This document shows positions 1 to 5,798 of a stretch of 24,905 nucleotides of DNA, in pieces. The stretch's first letter is position 1; the number at the start of each line of letters is the position of its first letter. The position numbers and the translations under genes are program-made. The notes under the pieces were generated by a model, which was not told the origin of the DNA, ran no database searches, and saw only the letters and a list, made by a program, of their open reading frames with translations. Source of the DNA: JAAYZK01 sp964535025 (GTDB taxonomy: Bacteria > Planctomycetota > Phycisphaerae > SM23-33 > FEN-1343); NCBI GenBank assembly GCA_964535025.1, contig CAZHRW010000008.1, positions 1 through 24,905 of the forward strand, written 5' to 3'.

Positions 1-33
1 GGCCCCCCCCGCGACGCCCCAGGGGGGGGGGGG
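1..33. other. C and G homopolymer tracts at window edge
   Basis: A run of eight C (3-10) is followed after eleven bases by a run of twelve G (22-33). The two runs can pair as a GC stem with a short loop, and the G12 tract could also form a quadruplex. Such runs are slippage-prone, so the length here may be biologically variable or an assembly artefact. It may be the terminator-like end of a gene lying left of the window, but no T-tract follows. Confidence 0.4.
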
Positions 34-111
34 CGACGAGCCGTGGCGGCGGTTGGGCAGGAGGATGTCCAGTTGCCGGACCCGCCGTGTGGCGTGGAGG
101 CGGCTGTCTTT

Positions 112-192
112 TTGAGGTCGGAGTATTCGGAGTATTCCGATTATTCCGGGTTTCCCACCGATACAGGTGATGTATCCGATACAACCCGCGGT
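112..192. repeat. Nine-base-period degenerate AT-rich tandem array 1
   Basis: From 112 the sequence can be cut into nine-base units that resemble each other: gagtattcg (121), gagtattcc (130) and gattattcc (139) are near-identical. Units at 157 and 175 both end in cgataca. The array is far richer in A+T than the surrounding DNA. The last units form alternating half-sites GATACA (160-165), TGTATC (171-176) and GATACA (178-183). A short open frame runs through it (43-231), encoding a Ser/Tyr/Asp tripeptide pattern, but it has no recognisable start context and is probably a by-product of the period. Role unknown. Confidence 0.6.
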
Positions 193-245
193 GCGGCTGG
201 CGGAGTAAATCCATCCCGTCAATCGTTTTAAAACGCAAAGTGGTC

Positions 246-251
246 TATAAT
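246..251 (+). promoter_or_regulatory. Candidate -10 box (TATAAT) upstream of HU gene
   Basis: A perfect TATAAT lies 231 bases before the HU start codon. The -35 region at about 17 bases upstream is poor and falls beside the palindrome GTTTTAAAAC (225-234). If used, it gives a long structured leader. A second candidate nearer the gene is TTGGAT (352-357), 17 bases, then TAAGAT (375-380), which would leave a leader of about 95 bases. Neither can be preferred by eye. Confidence 0.35.
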
Positions 252-291
252 CAATAGTGCAGGCCGCCAGCGCGGACCGATCTTTACCACA

Positions 292-320
292 GGGGCCTCC
301 GGCCGGGCCGGAGGAGCCCC
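292..320 (+). other. GC-rich hairpin in the HU leader
   Basis: CTCCGGC (297-303) pairs with GCCGGAG (307-313) across a three-base loop. The stem is extended, after a two-base bulge, by GGGGC (292-296) with GCCCC (316-320). No T-run follows; instead an A7 run lies at 331-337. It therefore does not look like a plus-strand intrinsic terminator and may be an RNA structure within a long HU leader. A smaller hairpin, GCCGTC (448-453) with GACGGC (457-462), sits just before the HU ribosome binding site. Confidence 0.35.
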
Positions 321-482
321 GGGAGAGGTGAAAAAAAGGATTGGTTTTGTATTGGATGCGTAACCTGTTTTGCGTAAGATAGCTGCGTCAGATTTGTTTT
401 GTGGTGGACCACGGTACTCGTTTCTGCCGTCGTGATCGGCGGGCGTAGCCGTCGATGACGGCCAAGACACTGAGGGGTGCCC

Positions 483-830
483 ATGCACACCGTAACGAAG
501 AAAGAGTTGATCGACCGGATTGCTGACGAGACCGGCAGCAAGAGAGTCATGGTCAAGAAGGTTGTCCAGAGTTTCCTCGACAACATCATCGAGGAGCTCG
601 GTCACGGCAACCGTCTTGAGTTCCGAGATTTCGGCGTCTTCGAATCCAAGCAGCGCGCCGCGAGGGTGGCCCAGAACCCCAAGACGCTCGAGCGGGTTCA
701 CGTGCCGCCCAAGCGGACCGTGAAGTTCAAGGTCGGCCGCCTGATGAAGCAGAAGCTTCAGGAAGGCATGGGCTCGACGGCCCAGCCGGCCGGCATGCAG
801 CGGATGACGCCGCCGGGCTCGGGCGACTGA
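483..830 (+). CDS. HU/IHF-family DNA-binding protein
   Basis: Small nucleoid-associated protein of the DNABII family, which binds and bends DNA as a dimer. The 115 residues carry the N-terminal two-helix dimerisation region (residues 3-40) and the signature segment around RDFGVFESKQRAARVAQNPKT. Pro66 corresponds to the proline that intercalates into DNA at the tip of the beta arm. The core ends near residue 92, and a Gly/Pro/Met-rich tail of about 20 residues extends beyond the usual 90. The ATG at 483 is preferred over an in-frame GTG at 477 because GAGGGG (472-477) lies five bases upstream of it. The gene is single, with a long leader holding repeats and hairpins. HU versus IHF cannot be settled from sequence; HU is likelier. 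Confidence 0.93.
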   Translation: MHTVTKKELIDRIADETGSKRVMVKKVVQSFLDNIIEELGHGNRLEFRDFGVFESKQRAARVAQNPKTLERVHVPPKRTVKFKVGRLMKQKLQEGMGSTAQPAGMQRMTPPGSGD

Positions 831-875
831 CGGGCCGTTCCGGCCGGTTGCCAACGGGTTCAGACGCTCAAGCCG

Positions 876-958
876 CCGCCGACGCGCGGGTTACGGATCC
901 GCATGTCGGCGGAGGCGCGGCGTTGAGCCAAAGGGGGCCTCATTGCCCGCCGGCGGGC
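876..958. other. Hairpins between convergent genes
   Basis: This region lies between the convergent ends of the HU and msrB genes. CCGCCGAC (876-883) pairs with GTCGGCGG (905-912), with an inner GCGG/CCGC stem (886-889 with 899-902). A perfect 14-base palindrome, GCCCGCCGGCGGGC, lies at 945-958. Neither is followed by a clear T-run on either strand. They may act as bidirectional transcription stops, but that is only inferred from position. Confidence 0.3.
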
Positions 959-962
959 CGAC

Positions 963-1457
963 CTACGGCTTGGGCGTCAGCCGCAGCGATGCCGAGTTGA
1001 CGCAGTGCCGCTTATGGGTCGGCCCCGGGCCATCATCGAAGACGTGGCCGAGGTGGGCGCCGCAATTGCCGCAGAGGATCTCCGTGCGGATCATCCCCGC
1101 GGAGTGATCGGGCCGTGTAACCACGCGTCCGTCGGCGATCGCCTCGGTGAAGCTGGGCCACCCGCAGCCGGAGGGGTACTTCGTCTGGGAATCGTACAGC
1201 ATCTGGCCGCAGACGACGCAGCGATAGACGCCCTCGGACGTCGTATCCCAGTACTCGCCGCTGAACGGCGGCTCGGTAGCGCCTTGCTGCGTCACGCGAT
1301 ACTGCATCTCGGTCAGGTGGTCCGTCCGGGGGGTCTTGTTCATCGCAGCGGTCTCCTGGTCCAACCTGCCGTCTGATCCCGGCGCCGGAGCCGAGCCTTC
1401 GCAGGCGAGCAGCAGCAGGATCGCCGGCAGGGCCAGTGGAAGCAGGACAGGGTTCAT
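963..1457 (-). CDS. msrB: Peptide-methionine (R)-S-oxide reductase, lipoprotein form
   Basis: Reduces methionine-R-sulfoxide in proteins or as free amino acid. Residues 40-164 are a complete MsrB domain: structural zinc cysteines C80/C83 and C129/C132, catalytic C152 in RHCVNSASL, and C98 in SGCGWPSF at the position of the usual resolving cysteine. The first 19 residues form a signal peptide ending in a lipobox (L16-L17-A18-C19), so the long product should be an envelope lipoprotein, whereas many MsrB proteins are cytosolic. ATG 1457 has AAAGGA about eight bases upstream. A second in-frame ATG at 1343 (Met39) also has AGGAG nine bases upstream and would give a 126-residue cytosolic enzyme. 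It lies 57 bases downstream of the pilT-like gene on the same strand and may be cotranscribed with it. Confidence 0.93.
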   Translation of the reverse strand: MNPVLLPLALPAILLLLACEGSAPAPGSDGRLDQETAAMNKTPRTDHLTEMQYRVTQQGATEPPFSGEYWDTTSEGVYRCVVCGQMLYDSQTKYPSGCGWPSFTEAIADGRVVTRPDHSAGMIRTEILCGNCGAHLGHVFDDGPGPTHKRHCVNSASLRLTPKP

Positions 1458-1514
1458 GACAGTCGTCCTTTCACCGTATCCTACGGTGCGGGCGGACGGT
1501 CCTGTTCACCGCAA

Positions 1515-2549
1515 CTACATGGCGTAGTTATAGAGAACGGACTCGGCCACGTCGGCGCTGATGATCCCCTCCGACAGGAGCGTGGAGATCGACTGGGTCA
1601 TCGCGACCATGCCCTGTTTCGAGCCGGTCTGGATGATGCTCCGCAGCAGGTAGGCGCCGCGGCGGCGGATGATGTTCCGCACGGCGGCCGAGGTGGTGAG
1701 GATCTCGCAGGCGACCTGCTTGCCGCCGTCGACGGTCGGCAGCAACTCCTGGTGGATGACCCCCTGGAGGCAGTCGGCCATCAGGTTGCGGATGTGGCCC
1801 TCTTCCTCGGGCGGGACGTAGCTGAGCAGGCGTTCGATGATCTTGTCGATGCTGATCACGTGCAGGGTCGACACCACCAGCACGCCCGTCTCGGCGGCCG
1901 TCAGGGCGATGCGGATGGTCTCGTAGTCGCGCATCTCCCCGATGGCGATCACGTCGGGGTCCTGCCGCAGGGCGGCGCGGAGGGCCTTGTGGAACGACTC
2001 GGTGTCCTTGCCGACCTCCCGCTGGCGGATGAGGCTGTTCTTGTTGTCGTGGACCGTCTCGATGGGGTCCTCGATCGTGATGATGTGCTTGCGCTGCGTG
2101 CGGTTGATCTCGTCGATCATCGCCGCCATGGTGGTGGTCTTGCCCTGGCCGGTCGAGCCGGTCAGCAGGACCAGTCCCTTGGTCCGGCGGGTCAGCTCCC
2201 GCACCGTCGCCGGCAGGTTCAGCGCCTCCAATTGCCACGGGCGCTCGGGCAGCAGGCGGATGACGGCGCCGACGGTGCCGTTGCTGCGGGCGATATTGAT
2301 CCGGTAGCGGCCCTGGTCGTCGAAGAGCATCAGGTCCAGGTCGCCCGTGCGCTCGAAGGCGGCGATCTGCTCGTCGGTGAGCAGCGCGTAGCAGAGCTTC
2401 TGGGCGATCTCCGGCGGCAGCGGCTTCTGCGTCGCGCGGCGCAGGTCGCCGTCGATGCGGAACATCACCGGCGTTTCGGCGCAGATGTGAACGTCGGTGG
2501 CCTTACGGTTCTTGGCCTCGGCGATGAACTTGTGAATCTCGTCGATCAC
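1515..2549 (-). CDS. pilT: PilT/PilU-type type IV pilus retraction ATPase
   Basis: Hexameric secretion-type ATPase expected to power type IV pilus retraction at the inner membrane. The 344 residues show a PAS-like N-terminal domain (1-100), Walker A GSTGQGKTTT (131-140), an Asp box around ITIEDPIE (157-164), Walker B with DPDVIAIGEMRD (197-208; catalytic Glu205), a His box (220-230), and the C-terminal AVRNII segment (289-294) matching the AIRNLI motif of PilT. The His box is altered: Val223 stands where PilT usually has the first histidine (ETGHLV), while His230 is kept. The start is GTG, chosen because AGGAG lies six bases upstream. No other pilus genes are in the window, so PilT versus PilU or a retraction-like paralogue cannot be decided. 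Confidence 0.88.
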   Translation of the reverse strand: MIDEIHKFIAEAKNRKATDVHICAETPVMFRIDGDLRRATQKPLPPEIAQKLCYALLTDEQIAAFERTGDLDLMLFDDQGRYRINIARSNGTVGAVIRLLPERPWQLEALNLPATVRELTRRTKGLVLLTGSTGQGKTTTMAAMIDEINRTQRKHIITIEDPIETVHDNKNSLIRQREVGKDTESFHKALRAALRQDPDVIAIGEMRDYETIRIALTAAETGVLVVSTLHVISIDKIIERLLSYVPPEEEGHIRNLMADCLQGVIHQELLPTVDGGKQVACEILTTSAAVRNIIRRRGAYLLRSIIQTGSKQGMVAMTQSISTLLSEGIISADVAESVLYNYAM

Positions 2550-2640
2550 CCCGGACTCCTTGGCGGCGGGAAGACGGGCTATTGGACCATGCCCGCCGGC
2601 CCGCCGTCAAGGGCCATTCGCCCCCCGGCCGGCCGGCCGG

Positions 2641-2646
2641 TACAAT
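2641..2646 (+). promoter_or_regulatory. Candidate -10 box (TACAAT) for aat
   Basis: TACAAT matches five of six bases of the sigma70 -10 consensus and lies 23 bases before the aat ATG, in the 120-base gap between the divergent pilT and aat genes. No convincing -35 is present; the upstream bases are a GGCCGGCCGGCCGG run. Confidence 0.4.
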
Positions 2647-2669
2647 CGGTGGACCGAGCGAGCCTGCCG

Positions 2670-3296
2670 ATGACACACGCACCCGACAGCGACATCCTGG
2701 CGGCCCTGGCGCCCGAGCGGCTGCTGACGGCCTACGCCCACGGCCTGTTCCCGATGGTCGAGCGGGGCGCGCTGATGTGGTTCAGCCCCGACCCCCGCGG
2801 CCTGCTGCCGCTCGACGAGCGGTTCCACGTGGCCCGGCGGCTGCGGCGGACGCTGCGGCGCGGGCGGTTCGCCTGCACCGTCAACCGGGCCTTCGGGGCC
2901 GTCGTCCGCGGCTGCGCCGAGCGGGGCGACGGGACGCCGACGTGGATCTCCCCGGAGATCGCCATCGCCTACACGCACCTGCACGCGCTGGGGTTCGCCC
3001 ACAGCGTGGAGGCCTGGACGGCCGACCAGGTCGGCCGCGGCGAGCCGGCCGGCGGCCTGTACGGCGTGGCGCTGGGCGGGGCGTTCTTCGCCGAGAGCAT
3101 GTTCCACCGACGCACCGATGCCGGGAAGGTCGCCCTCGTGTACTGCATCGAGCGGCTCCGCCGGCGGGGGTTCGCCCTGTGCGACGTCCAGTGGACCACC
3201 GAGAACCTCCGCCGCTTCGGCGCCTTCGATCTGCCCCGCGAGGCGTACCTCGACCGCCTCGCCGAAGCGGTCTCCATGGACCGCCGCTTCGCCTGA
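2670..3296 (+). CDS. aat: Leucyl/phenylalanyl-tRNA--protein transferase
   Basis: Transfers Leu or Phe from charged tRNA to the N-terminus of proteins starting with Arg or Lys, marking them for degradation in the bacterial N-degron pathway. The 208 residues contain the family blocks: AYAHGLFPM near the N-terminus, WFSPDPRGLLPL, and the long signature GGLYGVALGGAFFAESMF followed by DAGKVALVY. Length is close to the family norm (about 200-235). The reading frame is open far upstream, but that extension lies antisense to pilT, so ATG 2670, where homology begins, is the start. There is no clear Shine-Dalgarno, only GAGCGAG. No clpS or clpA is nearby, so the context does not show the downstream partner. 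Confidence 0.95.
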   Translation: MTHAPDSDILAALAPERLLTAYAHGLFPMVERGALMWFSPDPRGLLPLDERFHVARRLRRTLRRGRFACTVNRAFGAVVRGCAERGDGTPTWISPEIAIAYTHLHALGFAHSVEAWTADQVGRGEPAGGLYGVALGGAFFAESMFHRRTDAGKVALVYCIERLRRRGFALCDVQWTTENLRRFGAFDLPREAYLDRLAEAVSMDRRFA

Positions 3297-3313
3297 GGCG
3301 CAATTCCTGCGCC
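3297..3313 (+). terminator. Small hairpin directly after aat
   Basis: GGCGCA (3297-3302) and TGCGCC (3308-3313) form a perfect six-base-pair stem with a five-base loop, starting at the base after the aat stop codon. No T-run follows, so termination is uncertain; it might instead protect the 3' end of the message. Confidence 0.25.
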
Positions 3314-3427
3314 CCCCTGCGACCGTGCCGCCTGGGGGAACGCTCCGAGCCAGATCCCCGTTAGCCATGGAATGAAAGCGACTTGCAACAGATATGGGTC
3401 GCGCATCCGAGCCTTTTCCCAGCCTCT

Positions 3428-3535
3428 ACAGATTGTACAGATCACATAGATTACCTAAATTAACATTTTCCCTGTTGCTATTTAACCCATCTTCCCGATT
3501 CTACCTGTGTAACGCAGTTTACCCAGTTTAACATC
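3428..3535. repeat. Nine-base-period degenerate AT-rich tandem array 2
   Basis: This array fills part of the 375-base gap between aat and the cobalamin-domain gene. In a fixed nine-base phase from 3428 the units include acagattgt, acagatcac and atagattac (3428-3454), then later ttaacccat (3482), tttacccag (3518) and tttaacatc (3527). About twelve units fit. The composition is roughly half A+T, against about a third in the flanks. Units drift in sequence but keep a TNA-rich half and a C-rich half. It resembles the array at 112-192 in period and style, though not in exact unit. I see no gene, tRNA or clear promoter in the rest of the gap (3314-3427 and 3536-3671). Confidence 0.6.
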
Positions 3536-3671
3536 CGGGTGGGCTGCCGGGGGCCGGCCGGGATCACGGCGGCCGGGTGGCGTGGCTGGAAGTCACGCGG
3601 CGCGAGAAGCGTTCGACGACGGCAACGGAGGCGGGCGCGTCGGACGGAAACGAACGGAAGGTGGTGGACCG

Positions 3672-4406
3672 ATGGATATGGTCGAGGTCTTCAAACAGTA
3701 TCTGGAGCACCTGTTCGCCGGCAAGCGGTGCGAAGCGCGGGAGATCATCATCGCCGCCGAGGACCGGGGCACCCCGGCCCGGTCGCTGGTGACCAACGTC
3801 ATCTGGCCGGCGATGGAGCAGATCCAGAAGCTCTACGCCGACGGGCAGATCGACCGGATCACCGAGCACATGGCCACGCGGATCAACCGGATGATCGCCG
3901 ACCAACTCCAGGGGTACATGGCCCGCAAGCCCAAGAACGGACGGCGGATCATCGTCACCTGCGGCGACGGGGAGGCCGAGGAGCTCGGCGCCCAGATGAT
4001 CGCCGACCTGTTCGAGGTCGACGGCTACCACGTGTGGTTCCTCGGCGCCGGCGTGCCGGAAGACGAGATCCTCCAACTGGTCGGACAGCTTGAGCCGGAC
4101 GTCCTGTGCCTCTACGGCGCCCAGCCCAAGGGCGTGCCGGGCATCCGCCGCCTGATCGACCACGTCCGCGAGATCGACGCCGTGCCGAACATGCAGGTGC
4201 TCGTCGCCGGCGGCGTGTTCAACCGCGCCGAGGGGCTCGCCGAGGAGGTCCGCGCCGACCTGTTCGCCCACAACGCCCGCGAGGCGCTGCGCCTGGTGGA
4301 AGAGCACCCCATCCGCATCCCCCAGCCCGACGTGCCCCAGCCCGGCCGCCGCCGCAAGCGCAAACGCCGCACGGGGTCGAAGCTCGAAGCCGCCGAGGCC
4401 AAGTAA
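3672..4406 (+). CDS. CarH-like cobalamin-binding-domain protein, ligands altered
   Basis: The 244 residues have the two-part fold of the CarH/MtaC type: a helical cap (1-85) and a Rossmann B12-binding half (90-212) with GEAEELGAQMIADLFE and FLGAGVP. It has no MerR DNA-binding domain. Aligned to Thermus CarH by spacing, Glu65-His66 match E141-H142 of the upper face. Tyr55-Ala56 replace W131-H132, and Glu103 replaces the axial H177 in the ExHxxG motif (here E101-x-E103-x-x-G106). Normal base-off/His-on cobalamin binding is therefore doubtful. The C-terminus is a basic tail (PQPGRRRKRKRRTGSK) that could touch nucleic acid or a partner. The ATG at 3672 has GGTGG seven bases upstream; an in-frame extension to 3582 has no homology. 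A single-gene unit ended by a strong terminator. Confidence 0.8.
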   Translation: MDMVEVFKQYLEHLFAGKRCEAREIIIAAEDRGTPARSLVTNVIWPAMEQIQKLYADGQIDRITEHMATRINRMIADQLQGYMARKPKNGRRIIVTCGDGEAEELGAQMIADLFEVDGYHVWFLGAGVPEDEILQLVGQLEPDVLCLYGAQPKGVPGIRRLIDHVREIDAVPNMQVLVAGGVFNRAEGLAEEVRADLFAHNAREALRLVEEHPIRIPQPDVPQPGRRRKRKRRTGSKLEAAEAK

Positions 4407-4432
4407 GTTCACTGTCGGTATGTCCCGTGAAT

Positions 4433-4478
4433 CGGCCGCGAGGGTGTGCCCGTCATGCCCTCGCGGCCGCTGTCTTTT
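4433..4478 (+). terminator. Intrinsic terminator after the cobalamin-domain gene
   Basis: CGGCCGCGAGGG (4433-4444) pairs perfectly with CCCTCGCGGCCG (4458-4469), a 12-base-pair stem with a 13-base loop, followed by TGTCTTTT. It lies 26 bases after the stop codon. Confidence 0.85.
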
Positions 4479-4511
4479 GAGGCTTGAGGCCTGAGGCCCG
4501 AGGCTTGAGGA
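4477..4511. repeat. Five-copy heptamer repeat (YYGAGGC)
   Basis: Five consecutive seven-base units, ttgaggc, ttgaggc, ctgaggc, ccgaggc and ttgagga, begin inside the T-run of the terminator. They lie in the 200-base gap before lpxB. No function is evident; it looks like a small slippage-derived minisatellite. Confidence 0.75.
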
Positions 4512-4570
4512 ACGCCCACGGCGAGGGCCGCGAGGGTCCAGGCCATCTCGTCAGGGGGGCAACGGCCGTC

Positions 4571-4599
4571 TTGACTTCCCGGCGGCGGCGTGGTGCACT
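4571..4599 (+). promoter_or_regulatory. Candidate lpxB promoter, near-leaderless
   Basis: TTGACT (4571-4576, five of six -35 bases), 17 bases, then TGCACT (4594-4599), a weak -10 preceded by a TGn extension (4591-4593). The -10 ends eight bases before the preferred lpxB ATG, so transcripts from here would have almost no leader. That agrees with the absence of a ribosome binding site. Confidence 0.4.
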
Positions 4600-4607
4600 G
4601 GGGCGCG

Positions 4608-5750
4608 ATGACGGATCAATCCCCCGTGGTGTTCTTCTCGGCGGCGGAGGTCAGCGGCGACACGCACGCGGCCAACCTGATCCGCGCGCTGACCGCGGCG
4701 CGGCCGGAGGTCAAGTGCGTCGGCATCGGCGGCCCGCGGATGGCCGCGGCCGGATGCGAGCTGATCGAGGAGACCGTGGGCGACGCGGCGATGCTGTTCG
4801 ATCCGCTCGCCAAGATCCCCTATTACCGCCGGCTGATCCGGCGGGTGGCCGACGAGGTGGCCCGCCGACGCCCGGCGGCGATGGTGCCGGTGGACTCGCC
4901 GGGGCTCAACTGGCACATGGCCGCGGCGGCCAAGCGCCGCCGCGTGCCGGTGATGTACTACATCGCCCCGCAGGTGTGGGCGTGGGCGCCGTGGCGGATC
5001 CGCAAGGTCCGCCGGTGGATCGACCACGTCGCGTGCATCCTCCCCTTCGAGCCCGACTATTTCCGCCGGCGCGGCGTGGCGGCGACGTTCGTCGGCCACC
5101 CGCTGTTCGACCACGTGACCGGCCGGACCGAGGGCTACCCGGCCCCGCCGTCCGACGGCGCCTGGCGGATCGCCCTGCTGCCCGGCAGCCGTGCCGGGGA
5201 GATCCGCCGCCACGCCGCGGCCCTCGTCGCCGCCGCCGAGCGGATCGGCCGGCGGTTTCCCGCGGCGCGGTTCACCCTCTGCGCCGGCGACGAGCGGGTC
5301 GCCGCCTGGCTGGGCGAGCAGGTCGGCCGGCCGCTGGAGACGGCGGTGGGGCGGACGGCCGAGGTGATGGCCGCCTCGCACCTGGCGCTGGCGGCGTCGG
5401 GGACCGTCACGCTGGAGGCGGCGGCCCTGGGGCTGCCGATGGTGGTCTTCTACCGCACCCACCGGCTGCTCGGCGCCCTGGCGGGCCGGTGGCTGGTCCG
5501 CACGCGGTACTACGCGCTGGTGAACATCCTGGCCGATCGGCCGCTCGTCGACGAGCTGATCCCCTGGTACGGCGACCCGGCCGTCCTCGCCGACGCCGCC
5601 TGCGAGGCCCTCGATCACCCCGACCGCCTCGTCGAGACCTCCGCCGCCCTCACCGCCCTCGCCGGCACACTCCGCCGCCCCGACGGCCGCACCGCCTCCG
5701 AGGCCGCGGCCGAACTCGTCCTCAACACAATGCGCCAGGGCATTGGCTGA
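4608..5750 (+). CDS. lpxB: Lipid-A-disaccharide synthase
   Basis: Peripheral inner-membrane GT19 glycosyltransferase that joins UDP-diacylglucosamine and lipid X to make the lipid A disaccharide. The 380 residues match the family norm. Visible blocks are AAEVSGDTHAANL (12-24; family SGDxHGA), VGIGGPRMAAAG (38-49), the YYIAPQVWAWAPWRIRK stretch (117-133), ILPFEPDYF (144-152), FVGHPL (161-166), LLPGSRAGEIRRH in the nucleotide-binding half, and LALAASGTVTLEAA. ATG 4608 is preferred; a GTG six codons upstream at 4590 is also in frame, and neither has a good Shine-Dalgarno. No other lipid A genes (lpxA, lpxC, lpxD, lpxK) are present, so the gene stands alone between a terminator and a convergent diguanylate cyclase. 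Confidence 0.95.
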   Translation: MTDQSPVVFFSAAEVSGDTHAANLIRALTAARPEVKCVGIGGPRMAAAGCELIEETVGDAAMLFDPLAKIPYYRRLIRRVADEVARRRPAAMVPVDSPGLNWHMAAAAKRRRVPVMYYIAPQVWAWAPWRIRKVRRWIDHVACILPFEPDYFRRRGVAATFVGHPLFDHVTGRTEGYPAPPSDGAWRIALLPGSRAGEIRRHAAALVAAAERIGRRFPAARFTLCAGDERVAAWLGEQVGRPLETAVGRTAEVMAASHLALAASGTVTLEAAALGLPMVVFYRTHRLLGALAGRWLVRTRYYALVNILADRPLVDELIPWYGDPAVLADAACEALDHPDRLVETSAALTALAGTLRRPDGRTASEAAAELVLNTMRQGIG

Positions 5751-5756
5751 GTGAAT

Positions 5757-5791
5757 CTCCGCATCGAAGCGCAAGGCGCTGCCCTGCGGAG
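5757..5791. terminator. Hairpin between convergent lpxB and GGDEF genes
   Basis: CTCCGCA (5757-5763) pairs with TGCGGAG (5785-5791) in the 48-base gap between the two stop codons. An inner GCGC-type stem may lengthen it. No T-run is obvious on either side, so it is a weak bidirectional terminator candidate. Confidence 0.3.
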
Positions 5792-5798
5792 CGAGAAT

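Noticed and set aside
43..231. 62-residue open frame with repeated Ser-Glu-Tyr tripeptides
   Set aside because: It simply translates the nine-base-period array, and has no ribosome binding site and no homology-like features.
1752..2669. 306-codon N-terminal extension in frame with aat
   Set aside because: It is antisense to the pilT-like gene across its whole length; Aat family similarity begins at ATG 2670.
3428..3535. DnaA boxes or plasmid iterons (origin)
   Set aside because: The period is nine, but the units do not match TTATNCACA and are too variable for iterons; no replication initiator gene is near.
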